Positions 44,701-59,407 of a DNA stretch of 64,000 nt are shown here, piece by piece (position 1 is the stretch's first letter; every line of letters begins with the position of its first letter). Below the pieces are notes generated by a model. The model had not been told where the DNA came from, ran no database searches, and saw only the letters and a program-made list of their open reading frames with translations. Position numbers and translations under genes: made by a program. The DNA is taken from NCBI GenBank assembly GCA_949130485.1, contig OX422193.1, forward strand, positions 9,447,373 through 9,511,372. Reading direction: 5' to 3'. This stretch comes from Agelas oroides. Lineage: Eukaryota; Porifera; Demospongiae; Agelasida; Agelasidae.

Positions 44701-47700
44701 ACGTTCCCTTGGCATTGCCCTGTGTTCCACTGTATTCCCCTGCATTCCCCTGCGTTCCCCTAGCACTGCCTCCACTCTCGTACGTTCCCCTGGCATTCCC
44801 CTTCATTCCAGTAGTACTTTACACCCACTCCCTTGCATTCCCCTGGTAGTCCCCTGCCTTCCACTGGCACTATACACCCTCTCGCATACATTCCCCTGGC
44901 ATTCCCCTGCATTCCCAGCATTCCCCTGGCACTTTGCAACCACTCACATACGTTCCCCTGGCATTTCCTTGTATTTTCCTGGCACTTTGCACCCACTACC
45001 ATACGTTCCACTGGCATTCCCCTGCATTCCCCTGCATTCCCCTGGCAGTTTGCACCCACTCCCATACGTTCCCCTGGCATTACCCTGCATTCCCCAGCAT
45101 TCCCCTGGCACATTCCACTCCCATACGTTCCCTTGGCATTCCCCTGTGTTCCACTGCATTCCCCTTCATTCCCCTGCATTCCCCTGCATTCCCCTAGCAC
45201 TGCCTCCACTCTCGTACGTTTCCCTGGCATTCCCCTGCATTCCCTTTCATTCTGCCAGTACTTTACACCCACTCCCTTGCATTCCACTGGTAGTCCCCTG
45301 CCTTTCACTGGCACTATACACCCACTCGCATACATTCCCCTGGTATTCCCCTGCATTCCCTGCATTCCCCTGGTAGTTTACACCCACTCCCATATGTTTC
45401 CCTGGCATTCCCCTATATTCCCCTGCATTCCCCTGGCAGTTTACACCCACTCCCATACGTTCCCCTGGCATTCCCCTACATTCCCCAGCATTCCCCTGGC
45501 ACTTTGCACCCACTCCCATACGTTCCCCTGGCATTCCCCTGTATTCCCCTGTATTCCCCTGCATCCCCCTGCGTTCCCCTGGCACTTTGCCTCCACTCCT
45601 GTACATTCCCCTGGCATTCCCCTGCATTCCCCTTCATTCCGCTAGGACTTTACACCCACTCCCTTGCAATCCCCTGGTAGTACCCTGCATTCCCCTGGCA
45701 CTATACACCCACTCCAATACGTTCCCCTGGTATTCCCCAGCATTCCCTGCATTCCCCTGGCTGTTTGCACCCACTCCCATACGTTCCCCTGGCATTCCCC
45801 AGCATTCCCCTGGGACTTTGCACCCACTCCCATAAGTTCCACTGGCATTGCCCTGTATTCCCCTGGCACTTTGCACCCACTCCTATACTTTCCCTTGGCA
45901 TTGCCTGCGTTACCCTGCATTCCCCAGCATTCCCCTGGCACTTTGCACCCACTCCCATATGTTCCTCTGGCATTCCCCTGTAGTCCCCTGTATTCCCCTG
46001 CATTCCCCTGCATTCCCCTGGCACTTTGCCTCCACTCGTACGTTCCCCTGGCATTCCCCTGCATTCCCCTTAATTCCGCTAGCACTTTACACCCACTCCC
46101 TTGCATTCCCCTGGTAGTACCCTGTATTCCCCTGGCACTATACACCCACTCCCATACGTACCCCTGGCATTCCCCTGCATTCCCTGCATTCCCCTGGCAG
46201 TTTACACCCACTCCCATACGTTCCCCTGTATTCCCCAGCATTCCCCTGACACTTTGCACCCACTCCCATAAGTTCCACTGGCATTGCCCTGTATTCCCCT
46301 GGCACTTTGCACCCACTACCATACGTTCCCCTGGCATTCCCCTGCATTCACCTGAATTCCCCTAGCACTTTACACCCACTCCCGTAGATTCCCCTGTCAT
46401 TCCCCTGCATTCCCCTGGCACTTTACACACACTCCCATACATTTCCCTGCCACCCCCTGCATTCCCCTGCATTCCCCTGGCACGTAGCACCCACTATCCT
46501 ACGTTCCCCTTGCATTCCCCTGCATTCCTCTGCATTCCCCTGGCAATTTGCATCCTCTCTCATACGTTCCCATGACATTCCTTTTCATTCCCCTTCATTC
46601 CCCTGGCACTTCATATCACCCCCCTTACATTCCCGTTAGATTCCTGCATTCATCTGGCGCTATACACCTACTCCGATATGTTCCCCTGGCATTCCCCTGC
46701 ATTATCCTGGATTCCCCTGGCAGTTTAGACCCACTCCCATACGTTGCCCTGGCGTTTCCCTGCATTCCCCTGCATTCCCCTGCATTCACCTGCGTTCCCC
46801 TGGCACTTTGCCTCCACTCTTGTACGTTCCCCCCTGGCATTCCCCTGCATTCCCCTTCATTCCGCTAGCACTTTACACCCACTCCCTTGCATTCCCCTGG
46901 TAATCCCCTGCATTCCTGTGGCACTCTACACCCACTCCCATACGTATCCCTGGCATTCCCCTGCATTCCATGCATTCCCCCGGGCAGTTTACACCCACTC
47001 CCATACGTTTCCCTGGCATTCCCCTGAATTCCCCTGCATTCTCCTGGCACTGCACCTACTACCGTACGTTCCCCTGGCATTCCCCTGCATTCCCCTGCAT
47101 TCCCCTGCATTCCCCTGGCAGTTTGCACCCACTCCCATACGTTCCCCTGGCATTTCCCTGCATTTTCCAGCATTCCCCTGGCACTTTGCACCCGCTCCCA
47201 TACGTTCCGCTGGCATTCCCCTGTATTCCCGTGTCCCCCTGCATTCCCCTGTGTTCCCCTGGCACTTTGCCTCCACTCTTGTTCGTTCCCCTGGCCCTCC
47301 CTTGCATTCCCCTTCATTCCGCTAGCACTTTACACCCACTCCCTTGTATTCCCCTGGTTGTCCCCTGCATTCACCTGGCGTTATACACCCACTCCCATAC
47401 GTTCCCCTGGCATTCCTCTGAATTCCCTGCATTACCCTGGCAGTTTACGCCCACTCCCATACATTCTCCTGGAATTGCCCTGTATACCCCAGCATTCCCT
47501 TGACACTTTGCACCCACTCCCATAAGTTCCCCTGGGATTCCCCTGTATTCCCTTGGCACTTTGCACCCACTACCATACGTTCCCCTGGCATTCCCTTGCA
47601 TTCCCCTGCATTCCCCTGTATTCCCCTGGCACTATACACCCACTCCCGTAGATTCCTCTGTCATTCCCCTGCATTCCCCTGGCATTTTAAACTCACTCCA

Positions 47701-50079
47701 ATACGTTTCCCTGGCATTCACCTGCATTCCCCTGTATTCCCGTGCATTCCCCTTTATTCCCCTGCATTCCCCTGGCACTTTACACTCGCCCCCTTACATT
47801 CCTCTGGTAGTTCCCTGCATTCCCCTGACAAATTGCATCCTCTCTCGTACGTTCCCTTGGCATTCCTTTGCATTCCCCTTCATTCCCGTAGCACTTTACA
47901 CCCGCCCCCTTACATTCCCCTGGTAGTTCCCTGCATTCCCCTGGCACTATACACCCACTACCATATGTTCCCGTGGCAATCCCCTGCATTCCCCTGCTTT
48001 CCCATGGCAGTTTGCACCCACTCCCATACATTCCCCTGGTATTCCTCTACATTCCCAAGCATTCCCCTGGCACTTTGCATCAACTCCCATACGTTCGCCT
48101 GGCATTCCCCTGTATTTCCCTGCATTCCCCTACATTCCCCTGGCACCTTGCCTGCACTCTCGTACGTTCACCTGGCATTCCCCTGCATTCCCCTTCATTC
48201 CGCTAGCACTTTACCCCCACTCACATTCCCCTGGTAGTCCCCTGCATTCCCCTGGCACTAAACACACACTCACATACTTTCCCCTGGCATTTCCCTGCAT
48301 TCCCTGCTTTCCCCTGGCAGTTTACACACACTCCTATACGTTCCCCTGGCAATCCCCTGCATTCCCCAGCATTCCCCTGGCACTTTGCACCCACTTCCAT
48401 ACGTTCCACTGGCATTCCCCTGTATTCCCCTGAATTCCCCTGCGTTCCCCTGGCACTTTGCATCCACACTCGTATGTTCCCCTGGCATTCCCCTTCATTC
48501 CGCTAGCACTTTACACCCACTCCCTTGCATTTCCCTGGTGGTCCCCTGCATTCCCCTGGCACTATACACCCACTCCAATGCGTTCCTCTGGCACTTTGCA
48601 CCCACTTCGATACGTTCCCCTGGCATTCCCCTGTATTCCCCTGAATTCCCCTGCATTCCCCTGGCACTTTGCATCCACACTCGTCTGTTCCCCTGGCATT
48701 CCCCTGCATTCCCCTTCATTCCGCTAGCACTTTACACCCACTCCCTTGCATTCCCCTGGTGGTCCCCTGCATTCCCCTGGCACTATACACCCACTCCCAT
48801 GCTTTCGTCTGGCACTTTGCACCCACTTCCATACGTTCCCCTGGCATTCCCCTGTATTCCCCTGAATTCCCCTGCATTCCCCTGCATTCCCCTGGCACTT
48901 TGCATCCACACTCGTATGTTCCCCTGGCATTCCCCTGCATTCCCCTTCATTCCGCTAGCACTTTACACCCACTCCCTTGCATTCACCTGGTGTTCCCCTG
49001 CATTCCCCTGGCACTATACACCCACTCCCATGCGTTTCCCTGGCATTCCCCTGCATTCCCTCCATTCCCCTGGTAGTTTACACCCACTTCCATACGTTCC
49101 CCTGGCATTCCCTTGTATTCCCCAGCATTCCCCTGACACTTTGCACCCACTCCCATAAGTTCCCCTGGCATTCCCCTGTAGTCCCCTGGCACTTCGCACC
49201 CACTACCATACATTCCCCTGGCTTTCCCCTGCATTCCCCTGCATTCACCTGAATTCCCCTAGCACTTTACACCCGCTCCAGTAGATTCCCCTGTCATTCC
49301 CCTGCATTCCCCTGGCACTTTACACTCACTCCCATCTGTTCCCCTGGCATTCTCCTGCATTCCCCTGCATTCCCCTGGCAGTTTGCACCCACTCCCATAC
49401 TTCCCCCTGGCATTCCCCTGCATTCCCCAGCATTCCCCTGGCACTTTGCCTCCACTCTCGTACGTTCCCCTGGCATTCCTCAGCATTCCCCTTCATTCCG
49501 CAAGCACTTTACACCCACTCCCTTGTATTTTCTTGGTAGTCCCCTGCATTCCCCTCGCACTATACACCCACTCCCATACGTTCCCCTGGCATTCCCCTGC
49601 ATTCCCTGCATTCACCTGGCAGTTTACACTCCGATACGTTTCCTTGGCATTCCCCTGCATTCCCCTACATTCCCCTGGTACTTTGCACCCACTACCGTAC
49701 GTTTCCCTGGCATTCCTCTGCATTCCCCTGTATTCCCCTGGCAATTTGCGTCCTCTCGTACGTTCCCCTGGCATTCCTTTGCATTCCCCTTCCCGTAGCA
49801 CTTTACTCCCGCCCCCTTACATTCCCCTGGTAGTTCCCTGTGTTTCCCTGGCACTATACACCCACTCACATATGTTCCCCTGGCATTCCCTTGCATTCCC
49901 TGCATTACCCTGGCAGTTTACACCCACTACCATACATTCCGCTGGCATTCCCCTGCATTCCCTAGCAATCCCCTGGCACTTTGCACCCACTCCTATACGT
50001 TCCCCTGGTATTTCCCTGTATTCCTCTGGATTCCCCTACATTTTCCTGCATTCCCTTGGGACTTTGCCTCCACTCCCAT

Positions 50080-52265
50080 ACGTTCCCCTGGCATTCCCCT
50101 GCATTCCCTGCAATTCCCTGGCAGTTTACACCCACTCCCATACGTTCCTTTGGCATTCCCCTGTATTCCCCAGCATTCACCTGACACTTTGCACCCACTC
50201 CCATAAGTTCCCCTGGCATTCCCCTGTATTCCCCTGGCACTTTGCAACCACTACCATACATTCCCCTGGCATTCCCCTGCATTCCCCTGTATTCCCCTAG
50301 CACTTTACACCCACTCCCGTAGATTCCCCTGTTATTGACCTGCATTCCCCTGGCACTTTACACTCACTGCCATACGTTTCCCTGGCATTCCCCTGCATTC
50401 CCGTGCATTCCCCTGCATTCCTGTGGCACTTTGCACCCACTACCGTACGTCCCCCTGATATTCCCCTGCATTCCCCTGCGTTCCCCTGCCAATTTACATC
50501 CTCTCTCGTACGTTCCCCTGGCATTTCTTTGCAAACCCTTCATTCCCCTAGCACTTTACACCCGCCCCCTTACATTCCCCTGGTAGTTCCCTGCATTCCC
50601 CTGGCGCTATACACCCACTCCCATATGTTCCCCCGGCGTTCCCCTGCATTCCCCTGCATTCCCCTGGCAGTTTGCACCCACTCCCATACGTTCCCCTGGC
50701 ATTCCCCTGCATTCCCCAGCATTCCCCTGGCACTTTGCACCCACTTCTATACGTTCCCCTGGCATTCCCCTGTATTCCCCTGCATTCCCCTTCATTCCGC
50801 TAGCACTTACACCCACTCCCTTGCATTCCCCTGGTAGTCCCCTGCTTTCTCCTGGAACTATACACCCACTCCCATACGTTCCCTGGCATTCCCCTGCATT
50901 CCCTGCAAACCCCTGGCAGTTTACACCCACTCCCATGCGTTCCCCTGGCCTTCCACTGCATTCCCCAGAATTCCCCTGGCACTTTGCACCAACTCCCATA
51001 CGTTCCCTTGGTATTCCCCTGTATTCCCCTGTATGCCCCTGCATTCCCCTGCGTTCCCCTGGCACTTTGCCTCCACTCTCGTACGTTCCCTTGGCATTCC
51101 CCTGCATTCCCTTTCATTCTGGTAGCACTTTACACCAACTTACTTGCATTCCCCTGGCACTATACAACCACTCCCATGCGTTCCCCTGGCATTCCCCTGC
51201 ATTCCCTGCAATTCCCTGGCAGTTTACACCCACTCCCATACGTTCCTTTGGCATTACCCTGTATTCCCCAGCATTCACCTGACACTTTGCACCCACTCCC
51301 ATAAGTTCCCCTGGCATTCCCCTGTATTCCCCTGGCACTTTGCAACCACTACCATACATTCCCCTGGCATTCCCCTGCATTCCCCTGTATTTCCCTAGCA
51401 CTTTACACCCACTCCCGTAGATTCCCCTGTTATTGACCTGCATTCCCCTGGCACTTTACACTCACTGCCATACTTCCCTGGCATTCCCCTGCATTCCCGT
51501 GCATTTCCCTGCATTCCTGTGGCAATTTGCACCCACTACCGTACGTCCCCCTGATATTCCCCTGCATTCCCCTGCGTTCCCCTGCCAATTTACATCCTCT
51601 CTCATACGTTCCCCTGGCATTTCTTTGCAAACCCTTCATTCCCCTAGCACTTTACACCCGCCCCCTTACATTCTCCTGGTAGTTCCCTGCATTCCCCTGG
51701 CGATATACACCCACTCCCATATGTTCCCCCGGCATTCCCCTGCATTCCCCTGCATTCCCCTGGCAGTTTGCACCCACTCCCATACGTTCCCCTGGCATTC
51801 CCCTGCATTCCCCAGCATTCCCCTGGCACTTTGCACCCACTTCTATACGTTCCCCTGGCATTCCCCTGTATTCCCCTGCATTCCCCTTCATTCCGCTAGC
51901 ACTTACACCCACTCCCTTGCATTCCCCTGGTAGTCCCCTGCTTTCTCCTGGAACTATACACCCACTCCCATACGTTCCCTGGCATTCCCCTGCATTCCCT
52001 GCAAACCCCTGGCAGTTTACACCCACTCCCATGCGTTCCCCTGGCCTTCCACTGCATTCCCCAGAATTCCCCTGGCACTTTGCACCCACTCCCATACGTT
52101 CCCCTGGTATTCCCCTGTATTCCCCTGTATGCCCCTGCATTCCCCTGCGTTCCCCTGGCACTTTGCCTCCACTCTCGTACGTTCCCTTGGCATTCCCCTG
52201 CATTCCCCTTCATTCTGGTAGCACTTTACACCAACTTACTTGCATTCCCCTGGTAGTCCCCTGCA
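50080..52265 (+). repeat. 1.1 kb higher-order tandem duplication within the satellite
   Basis: Two near-identical copies at an offset of 1,096-1,098 bp (for example GCAGTTTACA at 50,121 and 51,219), sharing irregular spacers such as CCTGTTATTGACCTGC. A third related copy starts near 43,120. Confidence 0.85.
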
Positions 52266-55200
52266 TTCCCCTGGCACTATACAACCACTCCCATGCGTTC
52301 CCCTGGCATTCCCCTGCATTCCCTCCATTCCCCAGGCAGTTTACACCCACTCACATACGTTCCCCTGGCATTCCCTTGTATTCCCCAGCATTCCCCTGAC
52401 ACTTTGCACCCACTCCCATAAGTTCCCCTGGCATTCCCCTGTAGTCCCCTGGCACTTTGCACCCACTACCATACGTTCCCCTGGCGTTCCCCTGCATTTC
52501 CCTGCATTCACCTGAATTCCCCTAGCACTTTACACCCACACCCGTAGATTCCCCTGTCATTCCCCTGCATTCCCCTGGCACTTTACACTCACTCCCATAT
52601 GTTTCCCTGGCATTCTCCTGCATCCCCCTGCAACCCCCTGGCAGTTTGCACCCACTCCCATACGTTCCCCTGGCATTCCCCTGCATTCCCCAGCATTCCC
52701 CTGGCACTTTGCACCCACTCCATACGTTCCCCAGGAATTCCCCTGTATTCCCCTGTATTCCCCTGCATTCCCATGCGTTACACTGGCACTTTTCCTCCAC
52801 TCTCGTACGTTCACCTGGCATTCCCCTGTATTCCCCTTCATTGTGCTAGCACTTTACACCCACTCCCTTGCATTACCCTGGTTGTCCCCTGTATTCCCGT
52901 GGCACTATACACCCACTCCCATATGTTCCCCTGGCATTCCCCTGCATACCCTGCATTCACCTGGCAGTTTACACTCACTCCGATACGTTTCCCTGGCATT
53001 CCCCTGCATTCCCCTGCATTCCCCTGGCACTTTGCACCCACTACCGTACGTTCCCCTGTATTCCCCTGCATTTCCCTGGCAATTTGCATCCTCTCTCGTA
53101 CGTTCCCCTGGCATTCCTTTGCATTCCCCTTCCTGTAGCACTTTACACCCGCCACCTTACATTCTCCTGGTAGTTCCCTGCATTCCCCTGGCACTATACA
53201 CCCTCTCATATGTTCCCCTGGGATTCCCTTGCATTCCCTGCATTACCCTGGCAGTTTACACCCACTCCCATACATTCCCCTGGCATTCCCCTGCATTCCC
53301 CAGCAATCCCCTGGCACTTTGCACCCACTCCCATACGTTCCCCTGGCATTTCCCGGTATTCCCTTGGATTCCCCTGCATTCCCATGCATTCCCATGGCAC
53401 TTTGCCTCCACTCCAATACGTTCCCCTAGCATTCCCCTGCATTTCCTGCAATCCCCTGGCAGTTTACACCCACTCCCATACGTTCCCTTGGCATTCCCCT
53501 GTATTCCCCAGCATTCCCCTGACACTGCACCCACTCTCATAAGTTCCCCTGGTATTCCCCTGTATTTCCCTGGCACTTTGCACCCACTACCATACATTCC
53601 CTGGCATTCCCCTGTATTCCTCTGTATTCCCCTAGCACTTTACACCCACTCCCGTAGATTCCCCTGTTATTCACCTGTATTCCCCTGGCACTTTACACTC
53701 ATTCCCATACGTTTGCCTGGCATTCCCCTGGCATTCCCCTGCATTCCCGTGCATTCCCCTGCATTCTTCTGGCACTTTGCACCCACTACAGTACATTCCC
53801 CTGCATTCCCCTGCGTTCCCCTGGCAATTTACATCCTCTCTCGTACGTTCCCCTTGCATTCCTTTGCATTCCCCTTCATTAACCTAGCACTTTACACTCA
53901 GTCCCTTACATTCCCCTGGTAGTTCCCTGCATTCCCCTGGCACTATACACCCACTCCCATACGTTCCCCTGGCATTCCCCTGCATGCCCTGTATTCCCCT
54001 GGCAGTTTACACCCACTCCCATACGTTTCCTTGGCATTCCCCTCCGTTCCCCATTATTCCCCGGCCCTTTGTGCCCACTACTCCAATAGGTTCCCCTGGC
54101 ATTTCCCTGTATTCCTCTCGCGCTTTGCACCCACTCCTGTACATTCCCTTGGCATATGCCTGCATTACCCAGCATTCCTCAGCATTCCACTGGCACTTTG
54201 CACCCACTCCCAAACGTTCCTCTGGCATTCCCCTGTATTCCCCTGTATTCCCCTGTATTCCCCTGCATTCCCCTGCATTCCCCTGGCATTTCCCTGCATT
54301 CCCCTTCATTCCGCTAGCACTTTACACCCACTCCCTTGCATTCTCCTGATAGTCCCCTGCATTCCCCTGGCACTATACACCGTTCCCCTGGCATTCCCCT
54401 GCATTCCCTGCATTCCCCTGGCAGTTTACACCCACTCCCATAAGTTCCCCTGGCATTCCCCTGTATTACCCTGGCACTTTGCACCCACTACCATACGTTC
54501 CCCTGGCATTCCCCTGCATTCCCCTGCATTCACTTGAATTCCCCTAGCACTTTACACCCACTCCTGTAGATTCCCCTGTCATTCCCCTGCATTCCCCTGG
54601 CACTTTACACTCCCATACGTTTCCCTGGCATTCACCTGCATTTCCGTGCATTCCCTTGGCACATTGCACCCACTCCCATATGTTCCCCTGTCATTCCCCT
54701 CTATTCCCCTGCACTCCCCTGCATTCCCCTGCGTTCCCCTGGCACTTTGCCTCCACTCTTGTACGTTCCCCTGGCATTCCCCTGTATTACCCTTCATTCC
54801 GCTAGCACTTTACACCCATCCCTTCCATTTCCCTGGTAGTCCCCTGCATTCCCCTGGTACTATACACCCACTCCCATACATTCCCCTGGCATTCCCCTGC
54901 ATTCTCTGCATTCCCCTGGCAGTTTATACCCACTCCCATACGTTCCCCTGGCATTCCCCTGATTCCCCAGCATTTCCCTGGCACTTTGCACCCACTCCCA
55001 TACGTTCCCCTGGCATTTCCCTGTATTCTGCTACATACCCCTGCGTTCCCCTGGCACTTTGCCTCCACTCTCGTACGTTCCCCTGGTATTCCCCTGCATT
55101 CCCCTTCATTACGCTAGCACTTTACACCCACTCCTTTATATTCCCCTGGTAGTCCCCTGCATTACCCTGGCATTATGCACCCATTCCCATACGTTGCCCT

Positions 55201-58200
55201 GACATTCCCCTGCATTCACTACATTCCCCTGGCTGTTTACACTCACTCCCATACGTTTCCCTGGCATTCCCATGCATTCCACTGCATTCCCCAGGCACTT
55301 TGCACCCACTACCGTACGTTCCCTGGCATTCCGCTGCATTCCCCTGCATTCCCCTGTGAATTTGCATTCTTTCTCCTACGTTCCCCTGGCATTGCTTTGC
55401 ATTCCCCTTCATTCCCCTAGCACTTTACACTCGCCCCCTTTCATTCACCTGGTAGATCCCTGCATTCCCTTGGCACTATACACCCACTCCCATATGTTCC
55501 ACTGGCATTCCCCTGCATACCCCTGCATTCCCCTGGCAGTTTGCACCCACTCCCATACGTTCCCCTGGTATTCCCCTGCATTCCATAGCATTCCCTGGCA
55601 CTTTGCACCCACTCCCATACGTTCCCCTGGCATTCCCCTGTATTCCCCTGCATTCCCCTGGCATTCCTCTGCAATCTCTGCATTCCCCTGACAGTTTACA
55701 TTCACTCCCATATGTTCCTTTGGTATTCCCCTGCATTCCCCTGCATTGCCCTGGCACGTTGCACCCTCTCCCATACGTTCCCTTGGCATTCCCCTGCAAT
55801 CCCCTGGCACTATGTACACACTCCCGTACACTCTAATGGGATTCCCCTCCATTCCCCTTGCACTTTCCACCCACCAATTTACGTTCACCTGGCATTCCTC
55901 TGCATTCCCCTGCATTACCTGGACACTTTGCACCCACACACATTCCCCTGCATTCCCCTGGCACTTTGCACCCACTACCGTATGTTCCCCTGGCATTCCC
56001 CTGCATTCCCTTGTATTCCCCTGGCACTTTACACCCACTCCTGTAGACTCCCGTCATTCCCCTGCATTTCCCTGGCATGTTACACCCACTCCCATATGTT
56101 CACCTGGCATTCCTCTGCATTCCTCTGCATTCCCCTGCATTACCTGGACACTTTGCACCCACACCCATTCCCATGCATTCCCCTGGCAATTTGTATCCAC
56201 TCCCATACATTCTCATTGGATTCCCCTCCATTCCCCCGGCACTTTGTACCCACTCCCATACATTCCCTTGGCATTCCCCTAGATTTCCCTGGCACATTGC
56301 ACCCACCCATTTACGTTTCCCTGGTATTCCTGTGCATTCCCCTGCATTCGTGGACTCTTTGCACCCACACATACATTCCCCTGCATTCCCCTGGCCCTTT
56401 GCACCCACTACCGTACATTTCCCTGGCATTCCCCTGCATTCCCCTGGCACTTTACTCCCACTCCAATACGTTCCCCTTGCATTCCCCTTCATTCCCCATG
56501 GTACTTTGCACCCACTCCCATACATTCTCCTGGCACTTTACACCCACTCCCATACATTTCCCTGGCATTGACCTGCATTTCCCTGGCACTTTTCACCCAC
56601 TACCATACATTCTAATTGGATTCCCCTCCATTCCCCTGGCACTTTGCACCCACTACCATACGTTCCCTTGGCGTTCCCCTGGTATTTCCCATCATTCCCC
56701 TGCATTCCCCTAGCACATTGCACCCACTCCCATGTTAACTTGGCATTCCCCTGCATTCCCCTCCTTTCTCCTGGCACTTTGCACCTCTCACATATGTTCC
56801 CCTGGTATTTCCCTTCATTCCCCTGCATTTCTCTAGCACTTTGCACCCAGTTCCATACAATCCCATGGAATCCCCTGTCATTCCCCTGCATTAACGTGGC
56901 ACTTTGGACCTATTTCCATACATTCTTCTGGCTGCATTCCGCTGCATTCCCCTGCATTCCCCTGGGGAGTTCACCCACTCCCTTACATTCCCCTGGCATT
57001 TCCCTGCATCTTCTAGCGGTTTTCACGCACTCCCAATACGTTCCCTTGGTATTTCCCTATATTTCCCTGCATTCCCCTGGCACTTTTCACCCACTGCCTT
57101 AAGTTTCGACGGCTTTCCCCTGCATTCCCCTGGCACTTTGCACCCACTCTCACATGTTCACCTGGCATTCTCCTGCATTCCCCTGCATTCCCCTGGCACT
57201 TTGCACCCACTCCATTTTGTTCCCCTGGCATTTCCCTGCATTCCCCTCCATTCCCGTCACTTTGCGCATACTCCCATACATTCCCCTGGCATTCACCTGA
57301 ATTCTCCTAGCACTTTGCACCCACTTCCATACGTTCCCCTGACATTCCCCTGCATTCCCCTGACAAGTTTCACCCCCTCCCAAATGTTCCTCTGGATTCC
57401 CCCTGCATTCCCCTGCATTCCGCTGGCACATTGCACACTCCCTTACATTTACCTAGCATTTCCTTGCATTCCCCTGCATTCCTGACACTTTACACCCACT
57501 CCAGTACTTTCCCCTGATGTTTTCCTGCATTTCCCGGCATTCCCCTGGCAGATTGTACTCCCGTACGTTCACCTGTAATTCCCCTGCATTCCCCTGGCAA
57601 TTTGAACCCACTCACGTTCCCCTAGTATTCCCCTGGAATCCACTGGCACTTTGAACCCACTCCCGTACATTTCCATTGTATTCCCCTGCATTCTGCTAGC
57701 ACATTGGTCCCACTCCTTTCCATTCTCCTGGTATTCCCTGCATTTCCCTGCATTCACCAGACATTTTTCACACTCATTTACGTACACCTGGCATTCCCCT
57801 GCATTCCCCTGTCACTTTGCGCCCACTCACCTTCACTCCTCTGGCATTCCCCTGCATTTCCCTGCATTCTCCTGGCACTACCAACTCTCATGCTTTCCCG
57901 TTATTCCCTTGCATTCCCCTCCATTCCCTTATTACTTTGCACACACTCCCAAAGATTTCCCTGGTATTCCCCTGGCACTTTGCACCCACGTCTGTATGTT
58001 CGCCTGCCTGCATTTCAATGCATTCCCCTGGCACTTTGCACCCACTGCCATATCTACCAGAATTCTACTGGCACTTAGCACATACCCATACGTTTCCCTG
58101 GCATTCCCCTGCATTTTCCTGCATCACCCTACATTCAACTGGCACTGCTCCCACTCCCATATGTTACCCTGGGATTCCCTTGCATGACCCTGCATTCCCT

Positions 58201-58234
58201 TGGCAATTTACACACACTTCAATGCATTCACGTG

Positions 58235-58440
58235 CGTTTGGTAGAATTTGTCATCACAGCACGCTAATGCTGACAAATAAGCAATGCATTGTAGCTACGT
58301 GCATTTCGCACAATGCGTCGCCGCAGTGCACTTAATGCTTACGGAAATAGGCTGCATTACATCGTGCACACAGCATGATGTGGCTTGGCCACAGAGCGCT
58401 AATGCACTGAATGAAGCGGCACCGCACTGTGCATACGACA
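58235..58440 (+). repeat. GC-rich 70 bp repeat, proximal block (3 units)
   Basis: Units begin near 58,260, 58,327 and 58,395 with GCGCTAATGC-like sequence and contain CAATGCGTCGCCGCAG. It interrupts the CATTCCCCTGG satellite and is the same family as 59,408-59,680. Confidence 0.8.
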
Positions 58441-59407
58441 CTTTGCACCCACTCCATTCTTTTCCTAGGCATTTCCTGCCATTCCATTGCATTTCCCTCT
58501 TTGCACCTTGTCCCTTTCATTCCCCTTCTATTCCTCTGCATTCCCCTGCTTTCCCCTGGTACTTTGCACCTAGACTCATTCCTTTCCCTGCTATTTCTCT
58601 GCATTCCCTTGCAATCCCCTGCACATTACACTCACTCTCTTGCATTAGTCTTGCATTCCCCTATATTCCCATGCTTTTCCATGCATTTTCGTCGCACTTT
58701 GAACCCACTCCCATATGTTCCCCTGGCATTCTCCTGCATTACTTTGCATTTTACAGCATTCGTCTCGCAATTGCACCCAATCCCTTACGTTCCCCTGGCA
58801 TTCCCTTGCATTTCCCTGGCACTTTGGACACACCCGTACATTCTCCTGGCTTTCCCCTGCATTACCGTGCATTCCCCTGGCACTTTGTATCCTCTCACTT
58901 TTGTTGCATTCCCATGCATTTCCCTGGACCTTTGTACATATACCTATATATTCACATGGCATTCCCCTGCTTTCCCCTGCTTCTTTGGACCAACTTCCAT
59001 CCATCCTTGCATTGCCCTGGCACATTCAACACTCCCTTACATTTATCTGGCATTCCTCTGCTCTCCTGCATTTGCCAGGCACTTTGGACCCACTCCATTT
59101 CATTCCCCAGGCATTCCGCTGCATTTCCCTGGTACTTTGCACCCACATCCATACTTTCACCTGGCATTCACCTGTATTCTCCTGGAACATTTCACCCATT
59201 CTCTTACACCCCCCCGGCATTGCCCTGAACTCTCATGGCACTTTGAACCCACTCACATACATCCCCCTGGTATTCCCTGCATTATCCTGCATACCGCAGG
59301 CACATTGCTCGCATGAGCTTTACATTCCCCCAGAATTCCCCTGCACTCCCCTGGCACTTTGCACTACTCCAACACGATCCCCTGGCATTTGCTTCATTCC
59401 CCTGGCC

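Larger units (their letters stand above)
27441..59407 (+). repeat. About 32 kb composite satellite (CATTCCCCTGG family)
   Basis: Built from modules TTCCCCTGCA (10 bp), TTCCCCTGGCA (11 bp), TTCCCCTGGCAC (12 bp) and a 20 bp spacer TTTGCACCCACTCCCATACG. A common repeat is 11+10+12+20 = 53 bp, but the 10 bp module occurs 0-5 times. Spacer variants mark zones: TTTGCACCCACTCCCATACG widely, TTGGACCAACTTCCATACGT around 33-38 kb, TATACACCCACTCCCATACG and TTTACACCCACTCCCTTGCA from 38 kb, and TTTGCATCCTCTCTCGTACG from 42 kb. The last 2 kb is degraded and a different repeat is inserted at 58,235-58,440. No gene is present; open frames up to 935 codons run through because modules lack stops in most frames. 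Confidence 0.95.

Noticed and set aside
27441..58200. CRISPR-like array of repeats and spacers
   Set aside because: Spacer modules are repeats themselves, lengths vary irregularly, there are no cas genes, and the chromosome is eukaryotic with introns and TTAGGG telomeres.
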